A DNA stretch of 64,000 nt from Streptomyces sp. NBC_00083 (GTDB taxonomy: Bacteria; Actinomycetota; Actinomycetes; Streptomycetales; Streptomycetaceae). Location of the stretch: NCBI RefSeq assembly GCF_026343295.1, contig NZ_JAPELY010000004.1, positions 310,001-374,000 of the forward strand. The letters run 5' to 3'. Positions 41,631 through 50,601 of this stretch are shown here, piece by piece (position 1 is the first letter of the stretch; each line of letters starts with the position of its first letter). The notes below the pieces were generated by a model. The model was not told where the DNA came from, did no database searches, and was given only the letters and a program-made list of their open reading frames with translations. The position numbers and the translations under genes were made by a program.

Positions 41631-41639
41631 CGCCGTTAG

Positions 41640-41659
41640 TTCCGGGGCCCGCCCCGGAA
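41640..41659 (+). terminator. Hairpin after carD
   Basis: TTCCGGGGC / GCCCCGGAA is a perfect 9-base inverted repeat with a CC centre, nine bases after the carD stop codon. The loop is tight, so pairing would open a base or two at the tip. Confidence 0.55.
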
Positions 41660-41737
41660 TGCCCGGCATTGCCGCGGTGCCCGCTGACCAGCAGATCTTC
41701 TGCTGTGTCGCCGGGCGCTGCGGCATGTTCGTATCCG

Positions 41738-41771
41738 TTGCCGAAGCACCCGTCCCTTGCCGAAGCACCCG
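41738..41771 (+). repeat. 19-bp-period direct repeat in the carD-ispD gap
   Basis: TTGCCGAAGCACCCG occurs twice, at 41738-41752 and 41757-41771. No function is evident. The surrounding 282-base gap has no gene and also holds a hairpin at 41852. Confidence 0.5.
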
Positions 41772-41851
41772 CACCGCGCGGACGCCGGGTCCCGGGCGGC
41801 TGTCTGACCAGTCGTCACGGAAGGGCAGGTCAGAGCGGAGCGCCCGGCACT

Positions 41852-41872
41852 CCCCTGCCGTAGAAGCAGGGG
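41852..41872 (+). repeat. Hairpin element upstream of ispD
   Basis: CCCCTGC / GCAGGGG with loop CGTAGAA, followed by TACCCCCAGGCCATACCC. The stem plus CCCCCA flank looks like a short dispersed Streptomyces intergenic element; it lies 40 bases before the ispD start. Confidence 0.5.
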
Positions 41873-41912
41873 TACCCCCAGGCCATACCCATGTCGTTTG
41901 AGGACACAAACC

Positions 41913-42650
41913 TTGTCAGACGAATCGCGCCCTTTCCGCACGGCCGCGGTGGTTCCCGCCGCCGGACGCGGCGTGCGGCTCGGACCGGGCGCCCCCAAGG
42001 CGCTGCGCACGCTGAGCGGCACCCCCATGCTCGTCCACGCCGTCCGGGCGATGGCCGCCTCGCGCGGCGTCTCGCTCGTCGTCGTGGTGGCCCCGCCCGA
42101 CGGCGCGACGGAGGTGAAGAACCTCCTCGCCGAGCACGCACTGCCCGAGAGGACCGACTTCCTCGTGGTGCCCGGTGGTGAGAGCCGCCAGGAGTCGGTG
42201 AGGCTCGGCCTCGACGCGCTGCCGCCGGGCTTCGACGCCGTACTCGTCCACGACGCGGCCCGCCCGCTTGTCCCGGTCGACACCGTCGACGCGGTGATCG
42301 AGGCCGTACGCGACGGCGCGCCCGCCGTGGTGCCCGCGCTGCCGCTCACCGACACCGTCAAGCAGGTCGAGCCGAGCGCCGACGGCTCGCCCGAGCCGGT
42401 CGTCGCGACACCCGAGCGGGCCCGGCTGCGCGCGGTGCAGACGCCGCAGGGCTTCGACCACGCCACGCTCGTACGCGCCCACGAGACGGTGACCGGCGAC
42501 GTCACCGACGACGCGAGCATGATCGAACAGCTGGGTCTCACCGTCGTGGTGGTGCCCGGACACGAAGAGGCGTTCAAGGTGACCCGGCCGCTGGACCTCG
42601 TCCTCGCCGAGGCCGTACTCGCACGACGGAGGGCCAACGATGGCTTCTGA
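41913..42650 (+). CDS. ispD: 2-C-methyl-D-erythritol 4-phosphate cytidylyltransferase
   Basis: MEP-pathway enzyme joining CTP and MEP for isoprenoid synthesis. The 245-residue product begins at a TTG after GAGGACACAAACC (first residues (M)SDESRPFRT). The nucleotide-binding VVPAAGRGVRLGPGAPKAL, the PGGESRQESVRLGLDAL segment, VHDAARPLVP and TPQGFDHATL are characteristic. It overlaps ispF by 11 bases, so the two are translationally coupled. A TTG at 41898 upstream is less likely because it precedes the ribosome-binding site. Confidence 0.94.
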   Translation: MSDESRPFRTAAVVPAAGRGVRLGPGAPKALRTLSGTPMLVHAVRAMAASRGVSLVVVVAPPDGATEVKNLLAEHALPERTDFLVVPGGESRQESVRLGLDALPPGFDAVLVHDAARPLVPVDTVDAVIEAVRDGAPAVVPALPLTDTVKQVEPSADGSPEPVVATPERARLRAVQTPQGFDHATLVRAHETVTGDVTDDASMIEQLGLTVVVVPGHEEAFKVTRPLDLVLAEAVLARRRANDGF

Positions 42651-43209
42651 GCACTCCGGGCACGCGGGGCAGGCCGCCCCCGCGCGGCCCGCTCCCGCGC
42701 CGCTGATCCCGCTCGTCGGGATCGGCACCGACGTCCACGCCTTCGAGCGCGGGCGCGAACTGTGGTGCGCGGGCCTGCTGTGGGACGGCCCCCAGGACGC
42801 GGAGTTCGGCCTCGCGGGCCACTCCGACGGCGATGTCGCCGCCCACGCCGCCTGCGACGCGGTCTTCTCCGCGGCCGGCATCGGCGACCTCGGAGCGCAC
42901 TTCGGTACCGACCGCCCCGAGTGGTCCGGCGCCTCGGGCGTGGCGCTGCTCGCCGAGGCCGCGCGGATCGTCCGCGCCGAGGGCTTCGAGATCGGCAACA
43001 TCGCGGTGCAGGTCATCGGCGTACGCCCGAAGATCGGCAAGCGGCGCGAGGAGGCGCAGAAGGCGCTGTCGGCGGCGGCCGGTGCGCCGGTCGCGGTGTC
43101 CGGCACCACCACCGACGGTCTCGGCCTGACCGGCCGCGCCGAGGGGCTGGCCGCGATCGCCACGGCGCTGGTGTACCGGGTGCCGGGGCCCACCGGTTCG
43201 GGGGCGTGA
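42640..43209 (+). CDS. ispF: 2-C-methyl-D-erythritol 2,4-cyclodiphosphate synthase
   Basis: Next-but-one MEP-pathway enzyme. The 189-residue product has an extra Ala/Pro-rich head of about 20 residues before the conserved core PLIPLVGIGTDVHAFERGRE (Asp and His metal ligands), LAGHSDGDVAAHAACDAVFS, and GDLGAHFGTD. C-terminal TTTDGLGLTGRAEGLAAIA is typical. ATG at 42640 is inside ispD. Confidence 0.96.
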   Translation: MASEHSGHAGQAAPARPAPAPLIPLVGIGTDVHAFERGRELWCAGLLWDGPQDAEFGLAGHSDGDVAAHAACDAVFSAAGIGDLGAHFGTDRPEWSGASGVALLAEAARIVRAEGFEIGNIAVQVIGVRPKIGKRREEAQKALSAAAGAPVAVSGTTTDGLGLTGRAEGLAAIATALVYRVPGPTGSGA

Positions 43210-43341
43210 CCCCCACGGGTGATCGTCCGGGCCGCCGACGAAGATCGTCCGGCGTTCCGGGGCCCAACAGTCGCCAAATTGTGTGCCCCGGGGCCCGAAA
43301 AGGGTCGCGGGGCACTCCTGTCGGGCCACTACCCTGGTGAG

Positions 43342-44739
43342 GTGACCATTCGCCTGTACGACACCAGCGCCCGGCAGATTCGTGACTTCGTCCCGCTCAC
43401 GCAGGGTTGTGTCTCGATCTACCTGTGTGGCGCCACCGTCCAGGCGGCCCCGCACATCGGCCACATCCGGTCGGGCCTCAACTTCGACATCATGCGCCGC
43501 TGGTTCGCGTACCGCGGCTACGACGTCACGTTCATCCGCAACGTCACCGACATCGACGACAAGATCATCAAGAAGGCGGCGGAGCAGGACCGCCCCTGGT
43601 GGTCGATCGGGTACGACAACGAGCGCGCCTTCAACGACGGCTACACCGCGCTCGGCTGCCTGCCGCCCACCTACGAGCCGCGCGCCACCGGCCACATCAC
43701 CGAGATGATCGAGATGATGCGCGGCCTCATCGAGCGCGGCCACGCCTACGAGGCGGACGGCAGCGTCTACTTCGACGTGCGTTCCTTCCCCGCCTACCTC
43801 CAGCTCTCCAACCAGGACGTCGACGACCTGCGCCAGCCCGACGAGGGCGTCGCGGGCAAGCGCGACCCGCGTGACTTCGCGATGTGGAAGGCGTCCAAGC
43901 CCGGCGAGCCCGACTGGGAGACCCCGTGGGGCCGCGGCCGCCCCGGCTGGCACCTGGAGTGCTCGGCGATGGCCCACAAGTACCTGGGCAGCGCCTTCGA
44001 CATCCACGGCGGCGGCATCGACCTGATCTTCCCGCACCACGAGAACGAGATCGCCCAGGCCCAGGCCTTCGGCGACGCGTTCGCGACGTACTGGGTGCAC
44101 AACGCCTGGGTGACGATGTCCGGCGAGAAGATGTCGAAGTCGCTCGGCAACAGCGTGCTCGTCTCCGAGATGGTCAAGCGCTGGCGCCCCATCGTGCTCC
44201 GCTACTACCTGGGCACCCCGCACTACCGCTCGATGATCGAGTACAGCGAGGACGCCCTGCGGGAGGCCGAGTCCGCGTTCGCGCGGATCGAGGGCTTCAT
44301 GCAGCGCGTGGTGGAGAAGGCGGGGGGCGTCGTCGAGCCCGCCGCCGAGGTGCCGCTCGCGTTCGCCGAGGCGATGGACGACGACCTGGGCGTGCCCCAG
44401 GCGCTCGCGATCATCCACACCACGGTCCGCCAGGGCAACAGCGCGCTCGCCGCCGACGACAAGGAGGCGGCGACCGAGCGCCTGGCCGAGGTCCGCGCCA
44501 TGCTGGGCGTCCTGGGCCTCGACCCGCTGGACGCGCACTGGGCCGAGGAGAGCGACCGGGGCGACGACCTGCACGGGGCCGTCGACACGCTCGTACGCCT
44601 CGTCCTGGAGCAGCGCGAGGCCGCCAGGGCCCGCAAGGACTGGGCCGCCGCGGACGCGATCCGCGACCAGCTCACCCAGTCCGGCCTGGTCATCGAGGAC
44701 AGCCCCAGCGGCCCCCGCTGGACCCTCGGCCCGCGCTGA
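43342..44739 (+). CDS. cysS: Cysteinyl-tRNA synthetase
   Basis: Charges tRNA-Cys. Class I synthetase of 465 residues with the HIGH motif in AAPHIGHIRSGLNFDI, zinc ligands (Cys in YLCGATVQ and Cys/His in GWHLECSAMA and HHENEIAQA), and the KMSKS loop in SGEKMSKSLGN. GTG at 43342 gives the usual VTIRLYDTSA start. It is part of the carD-ispD-ispF-cysS-rlmB core order. Confidence 0.97.
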   Translation: MTIRLYDTSARQIRDFVPLTQGCVSIYLCGATVQAAPHIGHIRSGLNFDIMRRWFAYRGYDVTFIRNVTDIDDKIIKKAAEQDRPWWSIGYDNERAFNDGYTALGCLPPTYEPRATGHITEMIEMMRGLIERGHAYEADGSVYFDVRSFPAYLQLSNQDVDDLRQPDEGVAGKRDPRDFAMWKASKPGEPDWETPWGRGRPGWHLECSAMAHKYLGSAFDIHGGGIDLIFPHHENEIAQAQAFGDAFATYWVHNAWVTMSGEKMSKSLGNSVLVSEMVKRWRPIVLRYYLGTPHYRSMIEYSEDALREAESAFARIEGFMQRVVEKAGGVVEPAAEVPLAFAEAMDDDLGVPQALAIIHTTVRQGNSALAADDKEAATERLAEVRAMLGVLGLDPLDAHWAEESDRGDDLHGAVDTLVRLVLEQREAARARKDWAAADAIRDQLTQSGLVIEDSPSGPRWTLGPR

Positions 44740-44750
44740 ACCACGCGCGA

Positions 44751-44778
44751 TGTGCCGCTCGGGCGATCGGGCGGCACA
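44751..44778 (+). terminator. Hairpin after cysS
   Basis: TGTGCCGC / GCGGCACA is a perfect 8-base stem with a 12-base loop starting 12 bases after the cysS stop, followed by CTTCAT. A probable terminator or processing hairpin. Confidence 0.6.
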
Positions 44779-44781
44779 CTT

Positions 44782-44835
44782 CATATACGTACGTACACGA
44801 TCTGCATGTGCATGTGGATCGCGGATCGATCCACA
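44782..44835 (+). promoter_or_regulatory. Alternating Pu/Py tract and inverted repeat in the rlmB leader
   Basis: CATATACGTACGTACACG (44782-44799) and TGCATGTGCATGTG (44803-44816) are strict pyrimidine-purine alternations. They run into a perfect inverted repeat TGTGGATCG / CGATCCACA with a 5-base spacer (44813-44835), 13 bases before the rlmB ATG. The stretch is unlike the surrounding GC-rich sequence and may hold the promoter and a leader hairpin. Confidence 0.5.
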
Positions 44836-44848
44836 GAAACAGGTAGTC

Positions 44849-45805
44849 ATGGCCGGGAACAGCCAGCGCAGGAACCGCCGCACGTCCAACAAGAAGGGTG
44901 CGACGGTCGGCAGCGGTGGCCAGCGGCGCCGTGGCCTGGAGGGCAAGGGCCCCACTCCCAAGGCCGAGGACCGCAAGAAGCACAAGAAGAACCGCATCGC
45001 GACCTACAAGGCCAAGCAGGCCGCCACGCGCCGTCCCGCGCCCCGGCGCGGCGGCGCCAAGGGCCCGTCCGAGATGGTCGTGGGCCGCAACCCCGTGTTC
45101 GAGGCGCTGCGCGACGGCGTGCCGGCGACCACGCTCTACGTCCAGCAGTACATCGACAACGACGAGCGGGTGCGCGAGGCGCTCCAGCTCGCCGGCGAGC
45201 GCGGCAACATCAACCTGATGGAGGCCCCGCGCGCCGAGCTCGACCGCATGACCAACGGCCTCAACCACCAGGGCCTGGTCCTCCAGGTCCCGCCGTACGA
45301 GTACGCGGACCCGCAGGACCTCACCGCGGCCGCGTACGACAACGGCGAGGACCCGCTGATCGTCGCGCTCGACGGCGTGACCGACCCGCGCAACCTCGGC
45401 GCGATCGTCCGCTCCACCTCCGCCTTCGGCGGTCACGGCGTGGTCGTGCCCGAGCGGCGCGCGGCCGGCATGACGGCGGGCGCCTGGAAGTCGTCGGCGG
45501 GCACCGCGGCGCGTACGCCGGTCTCGCGCGTCACCAACCTGACGCGCGCCCTGGAGGCGTACAAGAAGGAAGGGCTCACGATCGTCGGTCTCGCCGCCGA
45601 CGGCGAGCACACCGTCGAGGAGCTCGACCAGATCGCCGGGCCCGTCGTCATCGTGATCGGCAGTGAGGGCAAGGGACTTGGCCGGCTCGTCGGCGAGACC
45701 TGCGACTACCGCGTGCGGATCTCGATGCCGGGCGGCGCCGAGTCGCTCAACGCCGGTGTGGCCGCGGGCATCGTGCTCTACGAGGCGGCCCGCCGCCGCG
45801 CCTGA
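44849..45805 (+). CDS. rlmB: 23S rRNA (guanosine-2'-O)-methyltransferase RlmB-like
   Basis: SpoU/TrmH (SPOUT) RNA 2'-O-methyltransferase of 318 residues. A Lys/Arg-rich N-terminal arm of about 75 residues (RRNRRTSNKKGATVGSGGQR, DRKKHKKNRIATYKAKQAAT) precedes the substrate-binding domain (VVGRNPVFEALRDGVPATTL). The SPOUT motifs are VALDGVTDPRNLGAIVRSTS, IVIGSEGKGLGRL and ISMPGGAESLNAGVAAGIVL. The basic arm is typical of actinobacterial members. The exact rRNA target is inferred by family. It follows cysS as in mycobacteria. Confidence 0.92.
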   Translation: MAGNSQRRNRRTSNKKGATVGSGGQRRRGLEGKGPTPKAEDRKKHKKNRIATYKAKQAATRRPAPRRGGAKGPSEMVVGRNPVFEALRDGVPATTLYVQQYIDNDERVREALQLAGERGNINLMEAPRAELDRMTNGLNHQGLVLQVPPYEYADPQDLTAAAYDNGEDPLIVALDGVTDPRNLGAIVRSTSAFGGHGVVVPERRAAGMTAGAWKSSAGTAARTPVSRVTNLTRALEAYKKEGLTIVGLAADGEHTVEELDQIAGPVVIVIGSEGKGLGRLVGETCDYRVRISMPGGAESLNAGVAAGIVLYEAARRRA

Positions 45806-45815
45806 GCTGGGTGAT

Positions 45816-45850
45816 CTTGACGGGTCTCGGACAGATTCGGGCCCGTCAAG
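45816..45850 (+). terminator. Terminator after rlmB
   Basis: CTTGACGGG / CCCGTCAAG is a perfect 9-base stem with a 17-base loop, starting eleven bases after the stop codon, before the DoxX-family gene. Confidence 0.65.
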
Positions 45851-45880
45851 CAGTGTCCTAAACACCCATCACTCGGTTAG

Positions 45881-47380
45881 ATGAGTGTGGACACCAGAAC
45901 GCCCCGGCCCGGGTTCGACGACCAGCCTGCCCTGAGCATGGCCAAGGTGGACTGCGACCCCGCGCAGGTCATCGTCAACCACGCGAGTTTCCGGGTGCAG
46001 CTTGCACCCAAGTCGCTGCCGAAGCCCAGCATTTCGAGCACCGCGGTGCGCCGCAGGGCGCCCGTGGTGTGGAGCGGGAAGTCGGCGCCGGGGGCGAGCG
46101 GACTGCTGCAAGCGGTCCGCGCCACCTCCGTCGGAGGCGCCGGCGCGGGCTACGACACCGGCGCGACGCAGACCATCCCGCGGGTCTCCGTCGACGACAC
46201 GATGCCGACGCCGCTGATCCCCGGATCCGGCGCGGGACCGGAGACCGCGCTGCTCCCGCAGATGCGCACCCCCTACGGTCAAGAGACGTACGCCCAGGGC
46301 GAGTTCGAGGAATTCGACGAGCTCGACGGCGACCCGGACGACGGCTCGCCCGCCAAGCGGCGCGGCGCCGACCCCGTCCGGCACGCCTACTATCCGGGCC
46401 GCCGGATGAACCTCGGCGTCGTGCTGCTCCCGCTGCGCGTCTTCCTCGGCTTCATCTCCGTGTACGCCGGCATGGGCAAGCTCTGCGACCCCGTGTACTT
46501 CGACGGCGGCGAGCGCGGCTCGATGGTCAAGTGGCTGAATTCGCTGCACCCTTGGGCGCTCGCCGAGCCCCTGCGCGACTTCGCCCTCTCGCACCCCGTG
46601 GGCGCGGGGCTCACCGTGGCCTTCCTCCAAGTCGTCGTCGGCGTCCTGACGATGCTCGGCCTGTGGCAGCGCGTGGCCGCCGTGTTCGGCGCGTTGCTGT
46701 CGGCGGCCCTGCTCGTCACGGTGAGCTGGCAGACCGTACGCGCCTATGACGCGCCCGACATCATCTACCTCGCAGCCTGGTCCCCGCTGATCATCGCGGG
46801 CGCCCCGGTGTACTCGCTCGACGCCCGTCTCGCCGGCGAGGCGTGGCGCAAGCTCGGCCCGCGCTCCGAACTGTGGGAGCTGCGGCGGCGGGTGCTGCGC
46901 CGCGGCCTCGTGATGACGACCGTCGTGGTCGGCCTGACCCTGACGACCGGGGCGATCCTCGGCGGCGCGGTCCGCTCCACCACCGTGGTGACGGTGCCCG
47001 GCCCCGACGACGACCCGACCAACTACCTGCCCGGCACCCCGCTGCCGAGCGAAACGGGCCCGGCACTGGCCCCCCGTACGCCCTCGAAGGCCGTCAAGCC
47101 CTCGCCCAAGGCGAAGACGTCGGCGAGCCCCTCCGCGAAGACGTCCAAGAAGCCGAAGCCGCACCAGACGGTCACGGCGGGCACCACCGGCCAGCCGAGC
47201 CACTCCGCCGGCACCGGCGGCCAGGCGCCCTCCCACCACCGCTCCACCCCCAAGTCCCCGCCGTCCACGAGCGCGGGCCCGACGTCCTCGGGCGGTACGG
47301 GCTCGTCGGGCGGCACCGGAGGCACGGGCGGCAGCGGCGGCCGCAGCAACCGCAACCCGATCGGGGGGCTGCTGGGCTAG
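45881..47380 (+). CDS. DoxX-family membrane protein with long soluble ends
   Basis: Integral membrane protein of 499 residues. The first 175 residues are soluble and disordered. A DoxX-like four-helix domain follows (NLGVVLLPLRVFLGFISVYA with AGMGKLCDPVYFDGG, AGLTVAFLQVVVGVLTMLGL, FGALLSAALLVTVSWQTVRA). One further membrane helix (RGLVMTTVVVGLTLTTGAIL) leads to a Pro/Ser/Lys/Thr-rich outer tail ending in Gly/Ser repeats. DoxX proteins in actinobacteria join membrane oxidoreductase complexes linked to thiol stress; that role is only suggested here. ATG at 45881. Confidence 0.85.
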   Translation: MSVDTRTPRPGFDDQPALSMAKVDCDPAQVIVNHASFRVQLAPKSLPKPSISSTAVRRRAPVVWSGKSAPGASGLLQAVRATSVGGAGAGYDTGATQTIPRVSVDDTMPTPLIPGSGAGPETALLPQMRTPYGQETYAQGEFEEFDELDGDPDDGSPAKRRGADPVRHAYYPGRRMNLGVVLLPLRVFLGFISVYAGMGKLCDPVYFDGGERGSMVKWLNSLHPWALAEPLRDFALSHPVGAGLTVAFLQVVVGVLTMLGLWQRVAAVFGALLSAALLVTVSWQTVRAYDAPDIIYLAAWSPLIIAGAPVYSLDARLAGEAWRKLGPRSELWELRRRVLRRGLVMTTVVVGLTLTTGAILGGAVRSTTVVTVPGPDDDPTNYLPGTPLPSETGPALAPRTPSKAVKPSPKAKTSASPSAKTSKKPKPHQTVTAGTTGQPSHSAGTGGQAPSHHRSTPKSPPSTSAGPTSSGGTGSSGGTGGTGGSGGRSNRNPIGGLLG

Positions 47381-47410
47381 CGCGAGGCGCGCGAGCGCCG
47401 CGAACGGACG

Positions 47411-47438
47411 AAGGGGGCCGGAACATTCCGGCCCCCTT
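47411..47438 (+). terminator. Terminator after the DoxX-family gene
   Basis: A perfect 13-base stem AAGGGGGCCGGAA / TTCCGGCCCCCTT centred on CA, followed by TC. It lies 31 bases after the stop codon. Confidence 0.85.
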
Positions 47439-47449
47439 TCGGCGGTGCG

Positions 47450-47629
47450 CTCCGGGGCCCTTGCCGGGCGAACACCCGCTTTCGTCTGCGGACCGTGCCC
47501 GCGCCTCGCGCAGTTCCCCGCGCCCTTGAGCCATTTCGGTGCCGGGCGGCATGCGCAGCTTCAGCCCGTCCGGCGTTCGAGGACGGGGCCGTTCAGGCCG
47601 AACGGGGGCCGGGGCAGGGAGCGGGGCCC
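47450..47629. repeat. Intergenic repeat mosaic, copy 4
   Basis: Between the DoxX gene terminator and the convergent nucleotidyltransferase gene lie the modules GCGCAGTTCCCCGCGCCC (about 47508-47525), CAGCCCGTCCGGCGTTCGAG (about 47562-47581) and GCCGAACGGGGGCCGGGGC (about 47598-47616). No gene is seen. Confidence 0.7.
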
Positions 47630-48361
47630 TCAACTGCGGTGCGCAGCAAGCTCCTTGGCCGCCTCCGTGAGGTCCTTCGCCGTGTCGATGGCCCGCCAGT
47701 ACGCCCCGTGCGGCAGGGGGAACCCGGCGAGCCGGCGCTCCCGGGCGAGCCGGGGGAAGGTGGTGCGCTCGTGGTCGCCGACGTCCGGCAGCATCGCGGT
47801 GAAGGCCGCGGAGAACACGTACACGCCCGCGTTGATGAGGTACGGCGAGGGCGGCGACTCGATGAAGTCGGTGATGTGGCCGAACGCGTCGGTCTCGACG
47901 GCGCCCCAGGGGATGCGGGGCCGGGCCAGCGCGAGGGTGGCGGTCGCGTCGCGCTCGCCGTGGAAGGAGGCCATCTCGCGGAGCGAGAACCGCGTCCAGA
48001 TGTCGCCGTTGGTGGCGTACCAGGGCTGGTCGGGGTGGGGCAGCGAGGCGGCCGCGTACTTGAGGCCGCCGCCACGGCCCAGCGGCTCGTCCTCGACGAC
48101 CGTGGTGACGCGCAGCGGGAGATCGGCCTTCGCCAGCCAGTCCTTCAGGACGTCGGCGAGGTGGCCGCAGGAGACTACGGCGTCAGTGACGCCCTCGGCG
48201 GCCAGCCAGGCAAGCTGATGGCCGATGATCGGGACCCCGGTGCCCGGGATCTCGACCATCGGCTTGGGGCGGTCGTCGGTGTACGGGCGGAGCCGTGAGC
48301 CCTGGCCGCCCGCCAGGACCACGGCCTGGGTCGGGAATGTCGCAGTCGTGCTCGCTGTCAT
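47630..48361 (-). CDS. NDP-sugar nucleotidyltransferase
   Basis: Sugar-phosphate nucleotidyltransferase of 243 residues, of the glucose-1-phosphate/mannose-1-phosphate transferase class. The nucleotide loop VVLAGGQGSRLRPYTDDRPKPMVEI is diagnostic, and the metal-binding Asp lies in WYATNGDIWTRFSLREMASF. It lacks the hexapeptide-repeat C-terminal domain, so it is a short form. The sugar is not determined by the sequence. It is next to msiK and a secreted protein, all on the minus strand. Confidence 0.9.
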   Translation of the reverse strand: MTASTTATFPTQAVVLAGGQGSRLRPYTDDRPKPMVEIPGTGVPIIGHQLAWLAAEGVTDAVVSCGHLADVLKDWLAKADLPLRVTTVVEDEPLGRGGGLKYAAASLPHPDQPWYATNGDIWTRFSLREMASFHGERDATATLALARPRIPWGAVETDAFGHITDFIESPPSPYLINAGVYVFSAAFTAMLPDVGDHERTTFPRLARERRLAGFPLPHGAYWRAIDTAKDLTEAAKELAAHRS

Positions 48362-48394
48362 GCGGTGAACGATAGGCGTCCCCGCAGCGGGACG

Positions 48395-48805
48395 TCACCG
48401 CTCCTGGGCCACGCCGGAGGCGAAGGAGGTGTCGCAGACGGGGCGGGAGAACGACTGGGCCTTCACGGGGCCGTAGTGCTCCACGGCGGCCCTGCCGAGG
48501 GCGCGGGCGATCGACATGCAGTGCTGGGCGAGCGAGGGGCGGTGCTCGACCTCGCGCTGGAGGTGGGTCAGGGCGGTGCCGGGGTCCTTCTCCTGGAGCT
48601 CGGTGAGGAGCGCGTCGCGCAGGACGTCCTGCGGGGCGCGGGACTTGGCGCGTACGGAGACGTTCTCCGAGGAGGCGGTGAGGATCTGCGATCCGTTGCT
48701 GCCCGCCCAGTTGACCCGGGTGACCGCGAGGGTCCCGGACAGGACGAGAACGACGGGCAGGACGAGGGCGAGGGTTCGGCCGATTCGGCGGGCTGTGTGC
48801 GTCAC
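48395..48805 (-). CDS. Secreted or membrane-anchored protein of unknown function
   Basis: A 136-residue product with an N-terminal signal or anchor helix (TLALVLPVVLVLSGTLAVTR) and a helical, mixed-charge remainder with two Cys residues (SLAQHCMSIARALGRAAVEH and SRPVCDTSF), which could form a disulfide outside the cell. I do not recognise the family. It starts at 48805 and ends 33 bases before the nucleotidyltransferase gene on the same strand, suggesting co-transcription. Confidence 0.78.
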   Translation of the reverse strand: MTHTARRIGRTLALVLPVVLVLSGTLAVTRVNWAGSNGSQILTASSENVSVRAKSRAPQDVLRDALLTELQEKDPGTALTHLQREVEHRPSLAQHCMSIARALGRAAVEHYGPVKAQSFSRPVCDTSFASGVAQER

Positions 48806-48948
48806 GGAGGCGAGCGTAGCGGGGAGTGATGATTTGGCGACATTTAGTCACTCTGTCGGGGGATGGTTCGACGTCGTTTTTCGAATGGCGTGTTGACGAA
48901 CGCGATTCGAAATGACCGGTGTGCCGGGGTATTTGTCGACAACCGGCT

Positions 48949-48976
48949 GCGGCCCCGCACGCGAGTGCGGGGCCGC
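48949..48976 (-). terminator. Terminator of msiK
   Basis: A perfect 12-base stem GCGGCCCCGCAC / GTGCGGGGCCGC with loop GCGA lies 40 bases beyond the msiK stop codon on the minus strand. Confidence 0.85.
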
Positions 48977-49015
48977 CACAACCGTAGACCCCCAGGTGGG
49001 GGCCGCGTACCGGTA

Positions 49016-50152
<1,137 letters not shown>

Positions 50153-50208
50153 GACTGATGTGTCCCTTCACCGGCAGGAACGTGCCGGACGATCCGAGTA
50201 GAGGGAGA

Positions 50209-50235
50209 AGTGGTGTAGTCCACCTGGGTGGACTG
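50209..50235 (-). promoter_or_regulatory. Candidate DasR site and overlapping palindrome at msiK
   Basis: AGTGGTGTAGTCCACC (50209-50224) matches the DasR responsive element A(C/G)TGGTCTAGACCA(C/G)T at 13 of 16 positions. It overlaps a perfect palindrome AGTCCAC-CTGG-GTGGACT (50218-50235). Both lie 57-83 bases before the msiK start. DasR controls N-acetylglucosamine and chitobiose uptake in Streptomyces, which uses MsiK. The remaining sequence up to the tRNA (to 50473) shows no gene. Confidence 0.5.
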
Positions 50236-50473
50236 GTTCAGGACGCTACCTGGCGATGTCGGGGTTGTCAGCAGTTCCGGCCCGCGAACTTCGGCGGGGC
50301 GGGGGCCCCGCTCTGACCGTGTACTCCGGCCGGGCGCCGGTCCGCTGCGGCGGGGGCGGGCCTGCCTCGACGCGGCGGGGGCGCCCGTCTCACCGGCAAC
50401 CGAGCCCCGGCCGGGCCCGCCCCGCCACATTCCCGGCCACGTCCGGGCGAGCGTTGGTTACACTTCACGCGTT

Positions 50474-50550
50474 GCCTCCTTAGCTCAGCTGGCCAGAGCA
50501 CCGCTCTTGTAAAGCGGGGGTCGTCGGTTCGAACCCGACAGGGGGCTCCA
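50474..50550 (+). tRNA. tRNA-Thr(TGT), CCA encoded
   Basis: Cloverleaf of 77 bases. Acceptor GCCTCCT pairs with AGGGGGC (one G-T). The D arm is in TAGCTCAGCTGGCCAGAGCA. Anticodon stem CCGCT/AGCGG (50501-50517) encloses loop CTTGTAA with anticodon TGT at 50508-50510, which reads ACA (Thr). The T arm is GTCGGTTCGAACCCGAC, and the 3' CCA (50548-50550) is in the DNA. A terminator follows. An integrase remnant just downstream suggests the gene once served as an attachment site. Confidence 0.97.
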
Positions 50551-50563
50551 GGCAGGACACGCG

Positions 50564-50595
50564 AAGGCCCCCAACCGATCATGGTTGGGGGCCTT
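50564..50595 (+). terminator. Terminator of tRNA-Thr
   Basis: AAGGCCCCCAACC / GGTTGGGGGCCTT is a perfect 13-base stem with loop GATCAT, followed by TGCC. It begins 14 bases after the tRNA. Confidence 0.9.
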
Positions 50596-50601
50596 TGCCA
50601 T

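Noticed and set aside
42574..44997. Long minus-strand open frame opposite ispF-cysS
   Set aside because: Shadow of two unmistakable core enzymes on the plus strand.
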